A stretch of DNA of 36,714 nt. Origin: JBGCED01 sp045106055 (lineage in GTDB: Bacteria > Pseudomonadota > Alphaproteobacteria > CBDDJK01). The DNA lies in NCBI GenBank assembly GCA_045106055.1, contig JBGCED010000061.1, positions 1-36,714 on the forward strand. Direction: 5' to 3'. The notes below the pieces were generated by a model. The model was not told where the DNA came from. It did not search any database and was given only the letters and a program-made list of their open reading frames with translations. This document shows, in pieces, positions 7,662-14,612 of the stretch (position 1 is its first letter; the number at the start of each line of letters is the position of its first letter). Position numbers and translations under genes: made by a program.

Positions 7662-8993
7662 ATGGATCATTTTCATTATCACACACCAAACGAACAGCAT
7701 AACGCGCAAGCCCAAGAATATCATGCGGAATCTGTTCCCTTAAGCCTGATTGCCAAGCTGGCTGGCACACCAACCTATGTCTATAGTGATGCGACTTTGC
7801 GCCGTCATTATCGGATATTGGCGGATTCCTTTGTGCAGCAAGGGCTGGATGCACGCATTTTTTATGCAATGAAGGCAAATAGCAATGGTTCGGTGCTTCA
7901 AACCCTGATTGAAGAGGGGGCGGGCGTGGATATTCTCTCTGAAGGGGAGTTTCGTAAGTCCCTGCTTGCAGGGGGAACGGGAAGCAAAACCGTTTTTTCT
8001 GGCGTTGGCAAATCCATGGCAGAAATTGATTTTGCGCTGCAAAATAATGTGTTTCAAATTAACATTGAATCTGTGCCTGAGCTTGAAATGATTGAAGCGC
8101 GCGCCAAGGCACTCAATAAAATTGTTGAGGTTGGGTTTCGCGTCAATCCCGATGTGGATGCAAAAACCCATAAACATATTTCCACAGGTTCAAAAGAAAA
8201 TAAATTTGGCATTGCGCTTGCGCTTATTCCTGATTTATTTGAACGCACCGCATCAATGGAACATGTGAATGCGGTTGCGGTTGCAACCCATATTGGATCG
8301 CAGCTAACCTCGCTTGATCCTTACGCGCAAGCACTTGACCGCATGGCAGAACTTGCAAGCCATTTGATGCAATCAGGCCATGCTTTAAAACGCATTGATA
8401 TTGGCGGCGGGCTTGGCATTCCTTATGATCAAGAAACACCGCCCCCACCGCATGAATATGCGGCAATGGTCGCAAAAGCGTTAAAGCATTTAAACCTGCC
8501 AATCATGCTTGAACCTGGGCGGGTATTGGTCGGCAATGCAGGAATTTTATTAACCCGCATCCTGTTTGAAAAAATCACCGAAACCAAGCGGTTTATTGTG
8601 ATTGATGCTGCGATGAATGATTTAATGCGCCCCGCCCTTTATGGCGCATACCATGAAATTATCCCGATCACCAAGCCAAGCATAAATGCAGCATTAAGCC
8701 CTGCTGATATTGTTGGGCCTGTTTGTGAATCAACCGATTGCTTTGCAAAGGATCGCATGATGCCTTCCTTGCAAGCGGGCGATTTATTGGCAATTCGCAG
8801 CGCGGGGGCTTATTGCGCGGCAATGGCTTCTACCTATAATTTACGGCCCTTGGTCGCAGAAGCAATGGTGCGGGATCAGCAATGGGCGTTGGTGCGCCCC
8901 CGTCAAAGCTATGAAGCATTATTTGCTGCCGATCAGGCGGCGCCATGGCTTGAAAAAAATCAAACATTCACGGCTGGGTCTAATCATGGTTAA
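7662..8993 (+). CDS. lysA: Diaminopimelate decarboxylase
   Basis: LysA decarboxylates meso-diaminopimelate to L-lysine, the last step of lysine synthesis. It is a group IV PLP decarboxylase of 443 residues with an alpha/beta-barrel then beta-sandwich fold. Visible are the PLP lysine K71 in FYAMKANSN, the HIGSQ loop, GGGLGIPYD for phosphate binding, EPGR, and across the dimer interface the catalytic CESTDCFAKDR and GAYCAAMASTYN. The ATG at 7662 follows the desulfurase by 16 bases with a GAGA site. It overlaps the next gene by 8 bases, so they are probably translated together. Confidence 0.96.
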   Translation: MDHFHYHTPNEQHNAQAQEYHAESVPLSLIAKLAGTPTYVYSDATLRRHYRILADSFVQQGLDARIFYAMKANSNGSVLQTLIEEGAGVDILSEGEFRKSLLAGGTGSKTVFSGVGKSMAEIDFALQNNVFQINIESVPELEMIEARAKALNKIVEVGFRVNPDVDAKTHKHISTGSKENKFGIALALIPDLFERTASMEHVNAVAVATHIGSQLTSLDPYAQALDRMAELASHLMQSGHALKRIDIGGGLGIPYDQETPPPPHEYAAMVAKALKHLNLPIMLEPGRVLVGNAGILLTRILFEKITETKRFIVIDAAMNDLMRPALYGAYHEIIPITKPSINAALSPADIVGPVCESTDCFAKDRMMPSLQAGDLLAIRSAGAYCAAMASTYNLRPLVAEAMVRDQQWALVRPRQSYEALFAADQAAPWLEKNQTFTAGSNHG

Positions 8994-9834
8994 GCAATTT
9001 ATCATTAACCCCTCTAGCGTCACGCGATCTGTAATGGCATTTTGCCGCCAACATCGCGACATGTTGCTGCAGCTTATGCTTGTGCCTGTTATTATTTCTT
9101 CTTTGGTAAGCGCATGGTCAAGCGCAGAATTTTATCAAAAATTAGCGCAAATTCCGCAAGCAGATCAAGCCAGCGATGCAGGGCAAACCATTGATTTACT
9201 TACCCAATTATCCTTGATTGATGGCAATATTTTTTTCAGCTTTGCCATAGCGCTATATTTTGAGATTGCCTTTTTGCGCGCTGTAATTTTATTTGTGCTG
9301 CAAGCGCCGCCACAGCCGCTTTGGCGGTATTTTCTGCCCTGCAAGCAGATATTAAGTTTTTTCGGGGTATTTATAATGATTCTGTTGCTGGTCACTTTGC
9401 CAGGCTCGCTGGTTGCCTCGCTTTTTCTTGGTGTAAACCAATCGCTGGCAGGTCTGGTTGGATTCTTGTTTATTTTTCTGTTTAGTGCGCTTTATATTTT
9501 TGCGCGCCTAAGCCCAATGCTGATATCCATTGCCGAGGGGAAATGGCTTGGCCCAGCCGATGCTTTTCGCTTTAGCAAGGTGCGCGGCTTTGTTCAAACC
9601 ATCATCATGGTCATTGCCCTAACCACTATGGTTGCGATTTTTGCACAAGCGATCCTCTCAACCTTTGCGCTTAATATTTCCGCGCAATTTAATCAGATTG
9701 CCTTGCCGCAGACCATCAGCTTTAACCTTGTAACAGGCTTGATCAGCAATATGATTAGCTATATCGCCATCACCCCAATTATGGTGGTAATGGCGCTTGT
9801 TTATAAGGTTTTAAAACAGCTTAGGGATGCCTAA
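8986..9834 (+). CDS. Uncharacterised polytopic membrane protein
   Basis: I do not recognise the family. The protein is 282 residues if it starts at the ATG at 8986, which overlaps the lysA end by 8 bases. The open frame goes further upstream to 8911, but that part is a shadow of lysA. It has about six hydrophobic segments: roughly residues 26-45, 78-105, 120-148, 155-178, 204-228 and 245-275. A short amphipathic loop (SSAEFYQKLAQIPQADQ) lies after the first. A charged cytoplasmic-like loop follows ISIAEGKWLGPADAFRFSK, reminiscent of integral membrane proteins of the DUF975/YciC type, but that comparison is weak. Its function is unknown, and its stop is 3 bases from the convergent permease gene. 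Confidence 0.75.
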   Translation: MVKQFIINPSSVTRSVMAFCRQHRDMLLQLMLVPVIISSLVSAWSSAEFYQKLAQIPQADQASDAGQTIDLLTQLSLIDGNIFFSFAIALYFEIAFLRAVILFVLQAPPQPLWRYFLPCKQILSFFGVFIMILLLVTLPGSLVASLFLGVNQSLAGLVGFLFIFLFSALYIFARLSPMLISIAEGKWLGPADAFRFSKVRGFVQTIIMVIALTTMVAIFAQAILSTFALNISAQFNQIALPQTISFNLVTGLISNMISYIAITPIMVVMALVYKVLKQLRDA

Positions 9835-9837
9835 GCT

Positions 9838-11187
9838 TTAATGCCCTCTGGCGGCGGGGGCGACAGCGGGAAGGCAAAAAGGGATCAAGATTAACAGCAA
9901 AGCATAAAGCAAGCTTACCCCCCAGCCCCCCATAAATAAGATACAAATCCCCAAAATGGCAATGCCGATGATTTTAGGCGCGATGCCTTTTGCCAATTTC
10001 ATATAGGCAATGACCGAACATAAATATAAAATAAAGAAATTCTGCCCCGCAATCGTCAATAAGCTTTCAAGATCAAGCCAGCCCAGCCCTGTGCCAATCA
10101 AGATCACCCCAAAAATAACGCCCAGCAACAAAATCGCGCGATGCGGCGTGGGCGGTGTGCCTGTTAAGGAATCTATTTTCCAAATTTTAGGAAATCTGGC
10201 AGGAACCGCAATCGCATAGGTTAAGCGGGATGCGCCCCAAATCGCAGCGTTTAAATTGACCATAATGATCAAGCTGACCAGCAGCGCAGTAAAAATGCCC
10301 GCAGGGCGGATGCCAAGCCATTTGCTGAAAACCATAATCAATGCGGTTTCCCCTGTTTCAATGTCATTGCCATATTTGGCAACCGCCATTGCAATTCCGA
10401 CATACATGATGATGATGATGATAAAGGATAGCATAATCGCCAGCGGAAAATCGCGCTTTGGATTGTGAAATTCCCCGCTGGTAAAGGCCAGCATTTCCCA
10501 GCCTGTATAGGCAAAAAACGCTAGCATCATGCCCGCCCATATTGACTCCCAGCCAGATAGGCTTGATGGCCATAGGGCAGTCAGGGGGGCAGTCAGGGTT
10601 TCAGGCAGTGCATCTGTGCCATGATCTGGTGAAGGATAAAAGCCATAAAGCGCAACCGCGCCAAGCGTGATCACCAGAATCAGCACATTGATTTTTTGAA
10701 ATTTCTCGCTGCTTTTTGCGCCAATCCAGCACATGGCAAGCCCCAGCCCCAAAAAGATCGCGGTTGCTGCCAGCTGCAACAGCTTAAAATTAAGCTTGTC
10801 TGGATCAAGCCCCAGCTGTAATCCTTGATTAAGCCCGCCAACGAAATAAGCAGCCCCCGTCATTGCGATTGCGGGAATGCCCAGTGAAAAAGTGCCAAGC
10901 ACCAGCAGCCCAATGCTGGCTTCAAACCTTGGATAGGCAGCGCCAACAAATCCCGCAATGCCGCCCGAATTTGGATAATGCCGCCCCAGCCATGCAAAAA
11001 TACCCAATAATGGAATAACAAGCACCCCATTCAGCACCCATACAAGCGGGCCGTAGGGCGATGCAATCTGGTTTACAAGTCCAGGCAAAGCAAGCATCCC
11101 CGCCCCCACCACAATTCCAATTGCAAGCGCGGTTGCCCCGCCAAGGTGCAAGGATTTATCCAAAGCGTTTGAAGAAGTATCGTTCAT
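9838..11187 (-). CDS. APC-family amino-acid permease, YjeH-like
   Basis: A 449-residue inner-membrane transporter with about twelve helices. The first helix carries GIVVGAGMLALPG, the unwound substrate-binding motif of the APC superfamily. GRHYPNSGGIAGFVGAAY and GWEMLAFTSGEFHNPKRDFPLAI match E. coli YjeH (an exporter of methionine and branched-chain amino acids) better than GABA or lysine permeases, by memory of that sequence. It is the last gene of the leftward run diiron/cupin enzyme > Rieske protein > permease, 55 bases after the Rieske gene. It may export the product or import the precursor. A 12-bp in-frame duplication at 10575-10598 gives LTAP/LTAL in an outer loop. Confidence 0.87.
   Translation of the reverse strand: MNDTSSNALDKSLHLGGATALAIGIVVGAGMLALPGLVNQIASPYGPLVWVLNGVLVIPLLGIFAWLGRHYPNSGGIAGFVGAAYPRFEASIGLLVLGTFSLGIPAIAMTGAAYFVGGLNQGLQLGLDPDKLNFKLLQLAATAIFLGLGLAMCWIGAKSSEKFQKINVLILVITLGAVALYGFYPSPDHGTDALPETLTAPLTALWPSSLSGWESIWAGMMLAFFAYTGWEMLAFTSGEFHNPKRDFPLAIMLSFIIIIIMYVGIAMAVAKYGNDIETGETALIMVFSKWLGIRPAGIFTALLVSLIIMVNLNAAIWGASRLTYAIAVPARFPKIWKIDSLTGTPPTPHRAILLLGVIFGVILIGTGLGWLDLESLLTIAGQNFFILYLCSVIAYMKLAKGIAPKIIGIAILGICILFMGGWGVSLLYALLLILIPFCLPAVAPAARGH
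10575..10598. repeat. 12-bp in-frame tandem duplication inside the permease gene
   Basis: GGGCAGTCAGGG occurs twice in a row (10575-10586, 10587-10598). On the coding strand it encodes LTAP then LTAL between two membrane segments. The frame is kept. Confidence 0.85.
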
Positions 11188-11242
11188 ATGACCTGCTTTG
11201 CTAAATGATTTAAGAAATGACCGGATAGCATAAATGCTTGGA

Positions 11243-11557
11243 TTAAGATATGATATAGGATGCGCTCATGCCATCTTCATCTGGCACAAAGGCGCGGATG
11301 GTTGACCCAACCCGCACAGCGGGCATGCTGCTGCGTTCCAGCTGTTTTTGCTTATATTTAATGCGGTGCCATGGGCAGGTAATGCTGTGATTGGCGCAAT
11401 CAAAAGTGCCAAGATGCAGCGGCCCGCCGCGATGCGGGCATTTTGCATTCAATACCATTGGGCGCTGCGGGTCAGGATATAAGAAATAGCGCGATTTTCC
11501 AACAACACGCAGACTTTTACGCATATTCCCCGTGACTTTAAATTCCAACATCGGCAT
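11243..11557 (-). CDS. Small Rieske [2Fe-2S] ferredoxin
   Basis: A 104-residue soluble single-domain Rieske protein. The cluster ligands are C40 and H42 in KCPHRGGPLHLG and C61 and H64 in TCPWHRIKY, giving C-x-H-x18-C-x-x-H. No oxygenase catalytic domain, membrane anchor or Tat signal is present, so it looks like a stand-alone electron carrier. Its start is 8 bases after the stop of the diiron/cupin enzyme, so the two are translationally close and it is the natural candidate for delivering electrons to that enzyme. The pairing is inferred from position only. The reductase that would feed it is not in the window. Confidence 0.9.
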   Translation of the reverse strand: MPMLEFKVTGNMRKSLRVVGKSRYFLYPDPQRPMVLNAKCPHRGGPLHLGTFDCANHSITCPWHRIKYKQKQLERSSMPAVRVGSTIRAFVPDEDGMSASYIIS

Positions 11558-11565
11558 GGCTAGAA

Positions 11566-13077
11566 TTAAGAAACCGATTGTGAAATGGTTGTTTTAACCA
11601 AAGGCGCAGCGGGATCTGTTTTTCCCTGCCCCTCTGATTTAAGCGTCACCGTTTGATAATGGCAAGGCTGATCGCCAATGATGGTTGCATGTTGGCGCAA
11701 TGCAGGAATATGAACCGCTTGCCCCGCCTCTAGCTTAACATGGTGAAAGGGGCTGGCGTGAAAATCAAGTCCATTATTGACGACCGCAAATAATTCTGGA
11801 TCATCATGCAAATGGGGCTGCGATATTTCACTTGGCGTTTCATGGAACGATTGCGGATTGCCCTTTACCAAGCGCGGATCGGCAATATTTATCTGTTCAA
11901 CATTTTGTGCCAGCTGATCCGCCCATGTAATTTGTGCCATTAAATCTTGATCCGCAATTGATTGCAGCAGCGCAAATTCTTCGAAGCCGCGAATGACTTC
12001 ATGAATTGCAAATTCGCCTGATTGCTTGACCAGCGGCATGATCACCCGATCCATCGCCATTACCGCATGATGTTGATCAATATGCACATGTTCATCAAAA
12101 TATTCCGTATGCACCGATTTTCCAAAAACGCTGCGCAGCATCTTGGATTGCCTGCGGTTGGATACATGCAGCGTGCCTTCTGTATAAAGCATTGCGCCGA
12201 CATAGCGATAAAACAGCGTGTGATTGGCGGATATATAATGAAAATAATTGGTTAACGCCAGCGAGCTTGATAAATAATGCCCCCAATAATGATGGATATT
12301 GCTGTTCATCCCCACCGATTCCAAAGTTTTATCAAACAGGGTTGAATGTTTGCGCTCATGCAAGCCATAGCCATATTCATCAATTAGAATGGTGAATAAT
12401 TCGCTTAATGGTGCGCCATAATTGCCAAGCACATTGCGCGCCATTGCCGATGCTTCGGTTGCAAAATCGCCCGCGAACTGCACCAGCAGCATTTTTGCGG
12501 CATTTTTTGGGTCTTTGGCATTTACAATCAAATTACATAGCGCCGAATCGCCCGCATTTTCATGTTCCAGCCTTGACAGCAAATAATCGCGCATGGTTTC
12601 AGGCGTGTAATTGCCAATCACACTAATTTCTTGATTTAGCCAGTCAAAGCTTTGCGTCTCCAACCATGGGCGCAGCAAGCTGCCAAGCGATTTTAAATGC
12701 GGATCATAGAATTTATGAAAATCCGTTCTTAAATTTTCATCAAATTGCGGGGCGGTTTCTGGTTTTTGTTGATCATTGCCCATTTTATTTTTAAGCTGGG
12801 TTTGATAAAGATCATCTGGCAGGAATACCAAATCTTGCTCATAGATCACATTCAAGATGCGCTGCGACATTAGCCCAGCATTGCTAACAAAATCTTTGCG
12901 GCTTAAAGTTGGTTTTTTAAGCATGAAGTTTAAATCTTGCGGGCGAATAAAGCGGCGAAACGGATTTCCTACCGCCAACGCATCGCCATTTTGAAATAAA
13001 TCATAATTGCAAAAAGCTTCAAATAATGCATTGTAATCCAGTGATGCTTGCCAAGCGCGCTCATTTTTTTGTAACAT
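11566..13077 (-). CDS. SznF-like diiron heme-oxygenase-like oxidase fused to a cupin
   Basis: A 503-residue protein with three parts: an N-terminal helical region (1-150), a heme-oxygenase-like diiron oxidase (HDO) domain (about 155-390) and a C-terminal cupin (about 415-485). Candidate diiron ligands are E208, E234, H244 (E-x9-H), E300, H330, D334 and H337 (H-x3-D-x2-H). Candidate cupin ligands are H422, H424 and H463, within HLHDDPE...G and G-x5-P-x4-H motifs. This order and spacing match the nitrosourea-forming enzyme SznF, which N-hydroxylates methyl-arginine in the HDO domain and rearranges it in the cupin. The substrate here is unknown. The ATG at 13077 is chosen because GGAG lies 9 bases upstream; the frame extends to 13146 but only encodes a leader duplicated at DNA level. 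First gene of the run with the Rieske protein and permease. Confidence 0.88.
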   Translation of the reverse strand: MLQKNERAWQASLDYNALFEAFCNYDLFQNGDALAVGNPFRRFIRPQDLNFMLKKPTLSRKDFVSNAGLMSQRILNVIYEQDLVFLPDDLYQTQLKNKMGNDQQKPETAPQFDENLRTDFHKFYDPHLKSLGSLLRPWLETQSFDWLNQEISVIGNYTPETMRDYLLSRLEHENAGDSALCNLIVNAKDPKNAAKMLLVQFAGDFATEASAMARNVLGNYGAPLSELFTILIDEYGYGLHERKHSTLFDKTLESVGMNSNIHHYWGHYLSSSLALTNYFHYISANHTLFYRYVGAMLYTEGTLHVSNRRQSKMLRSVFGKSVHTEYFDEHVHIDQHHAVMAMDRVIMPLVKQSGEFAIHEVIRGFEEFALLQSIADQDLMAQITWADQLAQNVEQINIADPRLVKGNPQSFHETPSEISQPHLHDDPELFAVVNNGLDFHASPFHHVKLEAGQAVHIPALRQHATIIGDQPCHYQTVTLKSEGQGKTDPAAPLVKTTISQSVS

Positions 13078-13089
13078 GATTTTGGACTC

Positions 13090-13119
13090 CAAACAATGAT
13101 TTATCAAACAATGATCTAT
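13090..13119. repeat. 15-bp tandem duplication in the leader of the diiron/cupin gene
   Basis: CAAACAATGATTTAT at 13090-13104 is followed by CAAACAATGATCTAT at 13105-13119 (one change). It lies between the likely promoter and the ribosome binding site of the leftward operon. Confidence 0.85.
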
Positions 13120-13144
13120 TAAAAAGGGAAAAATAAGAATAAAC

Positions 13145-13163
13145 AACTATTATGATAATAGTT
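13145..13163. promoter_or_regulatory. Perfect palindrome over the leftward -10 (operator candidate 1)
   Basis: AACTATTAT, one base, ATAATAGTT: 9-bp perfect arms. It covers the -10 (13155-13160) of the inferred leftward promoter of the diiron/cupin operon, so a bound regulator could block it. The divergent Lrp/AsnC protein is the obvious candidate. Confidence 0.6.
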
Positions 13164-13184
13164 TATTTTATAATCTTGTTGCAA
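13155..13184 (-). promoter_or_regulatory. Predicted leftward promoter of the diiron/cupin operon
   Basis: On the minus strand: -35 TTGCAA (13184-13179), 18 bases, -10 TATTAT (13160-13155). The -35 hexamer is its own reverse complement and is shared with the divergent promoter. Confidence 0.45.
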
Positions 13185-13206
13185 TCCTATGAAATGTCGG
13201 TATAAC
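13179..13206 (+). promoter_or_regulatory. Predicted rightward promoter of the Lrp/AsnC gene
   Basis: -35 TTGCAA (13179-13184), 16 bases, -10 TATAAC (13201-13206), 43 bases before the ATG. It uses the same self-complementary -35 as the leftward promoter, so the two polymerase sites overlap. Confidence 0.45.
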
Positions 13207-13224
13207 CTACATAATGTAGGTTAT
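13202..13224. promoter_or_regulatory. Perfect palindrome over the rightward -10 (operator candidate 2)
   Basis: ATAACCTAC, ATAAT, GTAGGTTAT: 9-bp perfect arms with a 5-base spacer. It overlaps the -10 of the Lrp/AsnC gene and lies 25 bases before its start. Its size and symmetry suit an Lrp-family dimer, so autoregulation is likely. Confidence 0.65.
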
Positions 13225-13249
13225 GGTTACAAATTAAGGAACATCAATC

Positions 13250-13717
13250 ATGCGAATTACCAAGCTGAATTTGGATGAAATAGATCGTAAATTATTGGCG
13301 CTGCTTACCGATGATGCACGCATGAACATCAAAGATTTGGCGCGCCATGTATCGCGGTCGCGCGCCGTTATTTATGATCGCATTTCAAAATTAAAGCGAA
13401 ATGGCTATATTGAACGCTTTACCATTGTGCCAAGCAAGGGGATAAAGCTTGCACAAGCCGAAGTTAAGGCTTATTTACTGATCACACTGGAAGGACCAAT
13501 TTGTAAAACCATTGTCCCGCAAATCAGGCATATTCAGCAAATTAAGCAATGTAAATCCATATCGGGCATGATTGATATGATGCTTTATGTTGAAGCGGAA
13601 AGCATGGATGAAATTGCAGTGATTCGCGCACAAATAGAGGCAGTAAAGGGCGTGAAAGAGATTAAAACCCTGCCTGTCTTGATGGAACATTTTGATCGCT
13701 TATTTCAAGAAATTTAG
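13250..13717 (+). CDS. Lrp/AsnC family transcriptional regulator
   Basis: 155 residues. The N-terminal winged helix-turn-helix (about 8-62) reads LDEIDRKLLALLTDDARMNIKDLARHV and IYDRISKLKRNGYIERF. The C-terminal RAM ligand-binding domain (about 70-150) contains VKAYLLITLEG and GMIDMMLYVEAESMDEI. Such proteins sense amino acids or related small molecules and usually regulate the neighbouring gene. Here the neighbour is the divergent diiron/cupin operon, 172 bases away, with two perfect palindromes in between. It therefore is the probable local switch, most likely responding to the pathway substrate or product (inference). The ribosome binding site AAGGA is 9 bases before the ATG. Confidence 0.93.
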   Translation: MRITKLNLDEIDRKLLALLTDDARMNIKDLARHVSRSRAVIYDRISKLKRNGYIERFTIVPSKGIKLAQAEVKAYLLITLEGPICKTIVPQIRHIQQIKQCKSISGMIDMMLYVEAESMDEIAVIRAQIEAVKGVKEIKTLPVLMEHFDRLFQEI

Positions 13718-13763
13718 CCTTTTGATCGTTCATTTAAAAAATTAACAATAGGAATTTAAAAAG

Positions 13764-14576
13764 ATGGTATTGGTTCGCTCTGCAAATATGAATATTATGA
13801 TGAAAGCTGCACAAGCTGCGGGGCGCAGCCTAATTCGCGATTTTAACGAGGTTGAAAAATTGCAAATCTCGCGCAAAGGTCCTGCGGATTTTGTATCGCA
13901 AGCCGATCAAAAGGCGGAATCCATCATCCATACCCAGCTTAAAAAAGCCCGCCCCGATTATGATTTCTTAATGGAAGAAAGCGGCAAAATCCGCGCAACA
14001 GCCAATCAAAAAAGCGATTATTGCTTTATCATTGACCCGCTTGATGGCACCACCAATTTCATTCATGGGCTTGGGCATTTTGCCGTATCAATCGGGCTTG
14101 CCTTTAAAGACGAGATCATTGCGGGCTGCGTGTATGATCCGATTAAGGATGAACATTTTTGGGCAGAAAAAGACAAGGGCGCGTTTCTTGGTTCAATGCG
14201 GTTGCGCGTTGCAGAGCGCCGCCAGCTTAAAGAATCTATTTTTGCAACGGGCATTCCGTTTCTGGGGCGCGCCCAAGACAATAACGGGCATCAGCATTAT
14301 CTTAATCACTTAGGTCACTTTATGGCAACGACCGCTGGCATTCGCCGTTTTGGTGCTGCTGCGCTTGATCTATGCTATGTTGCAGCGGGCAGATTTGATG
14401 GCTATTGGGAATCAAATCTGTCGGATTGGGATATTGCAGCGGGCATTATCATTGCAAAAGAAGCGGGTGCAACCCTTACAAATCTTCAAGGCAATGGCTG
14501 GCAGCTGGGCTGCGATCATTTATTATGCGCCAACAGCGTCATTCACCCAAAAGCCCTCTCTTTGCTTCAAAAATAA
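13764..14576 (+). CDS. suhB: Inositol monophosphatase family protein SuhB
   Basis: A 270-residue Mg2+-dependent phosphatase of the inositol monophosphatase/FBPase fold. Metal-site motifs: EE at residues 71-72, DPLDGTTNF at 91-99 and SDWDIAAG in the C-terminal third. The N-terminus (ANMNIMMKAAQAAGRSL, then FVSQADQKAE) is of the alphaproteobacterial SuhB type. It may dephosphorylate myo-inositol-1-phosphate; in E. coli SuhB also works in rRNA antitermination. It lies 46 bases after the Lrp gene but is a common housekeeping gene, so a role in the diiron/cupin pathway is not assumed. Its stop codon is duplicated in an 18-bp repeat. Confidence 0.93.
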   Translation: MVLVRSANMNIMMKAAQAAGRSLIRDFNEVEKLQISRKGPADFVSQADQKAESIIHTQLKKARPDYDFLMEESGKIRATANQKSDYCFIIDPLDGTTNFIHGLGHFAVSIGLAFKDEIIAGCVYDPIKDEHFWAEKDKGAFLGSMRLRVAERRQLKESIFATGIPFLGRAQDNNGHQHYLNHLGHFMATTAGIRRFGAAALDLCYVAAGRFDGYWESNLSDWDIAAGIIIAKEAGATLTNLQGNGWQLGCDHLLCANSVIHPKALSLLQK

Positions 14577-14594
14577 GCTTTGCTTCAAAAATAA
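14559..14594. repeat. 18-bp tandem duplication over the suhB stop codon
   Basis: TCTTTGCTTCAAAAATAA (14559-14576) is followed by GCTTTGCTTCAAAAATAA (14577-14594), one base different. Each copy ends with a TAA. The first is the suhB stop, and the second abuts the next ATG at 14595. Confidence 0.93.
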
Positions 14595-14612
14595 ATGCTT
14601 AAAGGCAATGAT

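Noticed and set aside
9838..9850. Terminator between the lysA-linked membrane gene and the permease
   Set aside because: Only 3 bases separate the convergent stops, and I see no hairpin with a T tract.
13764..14576. SuhB as part of the SznF-like pathway
   Set aside because: It is a widespread housekeeping gene, and co-orientation with the Lrp gene alone does not support it.
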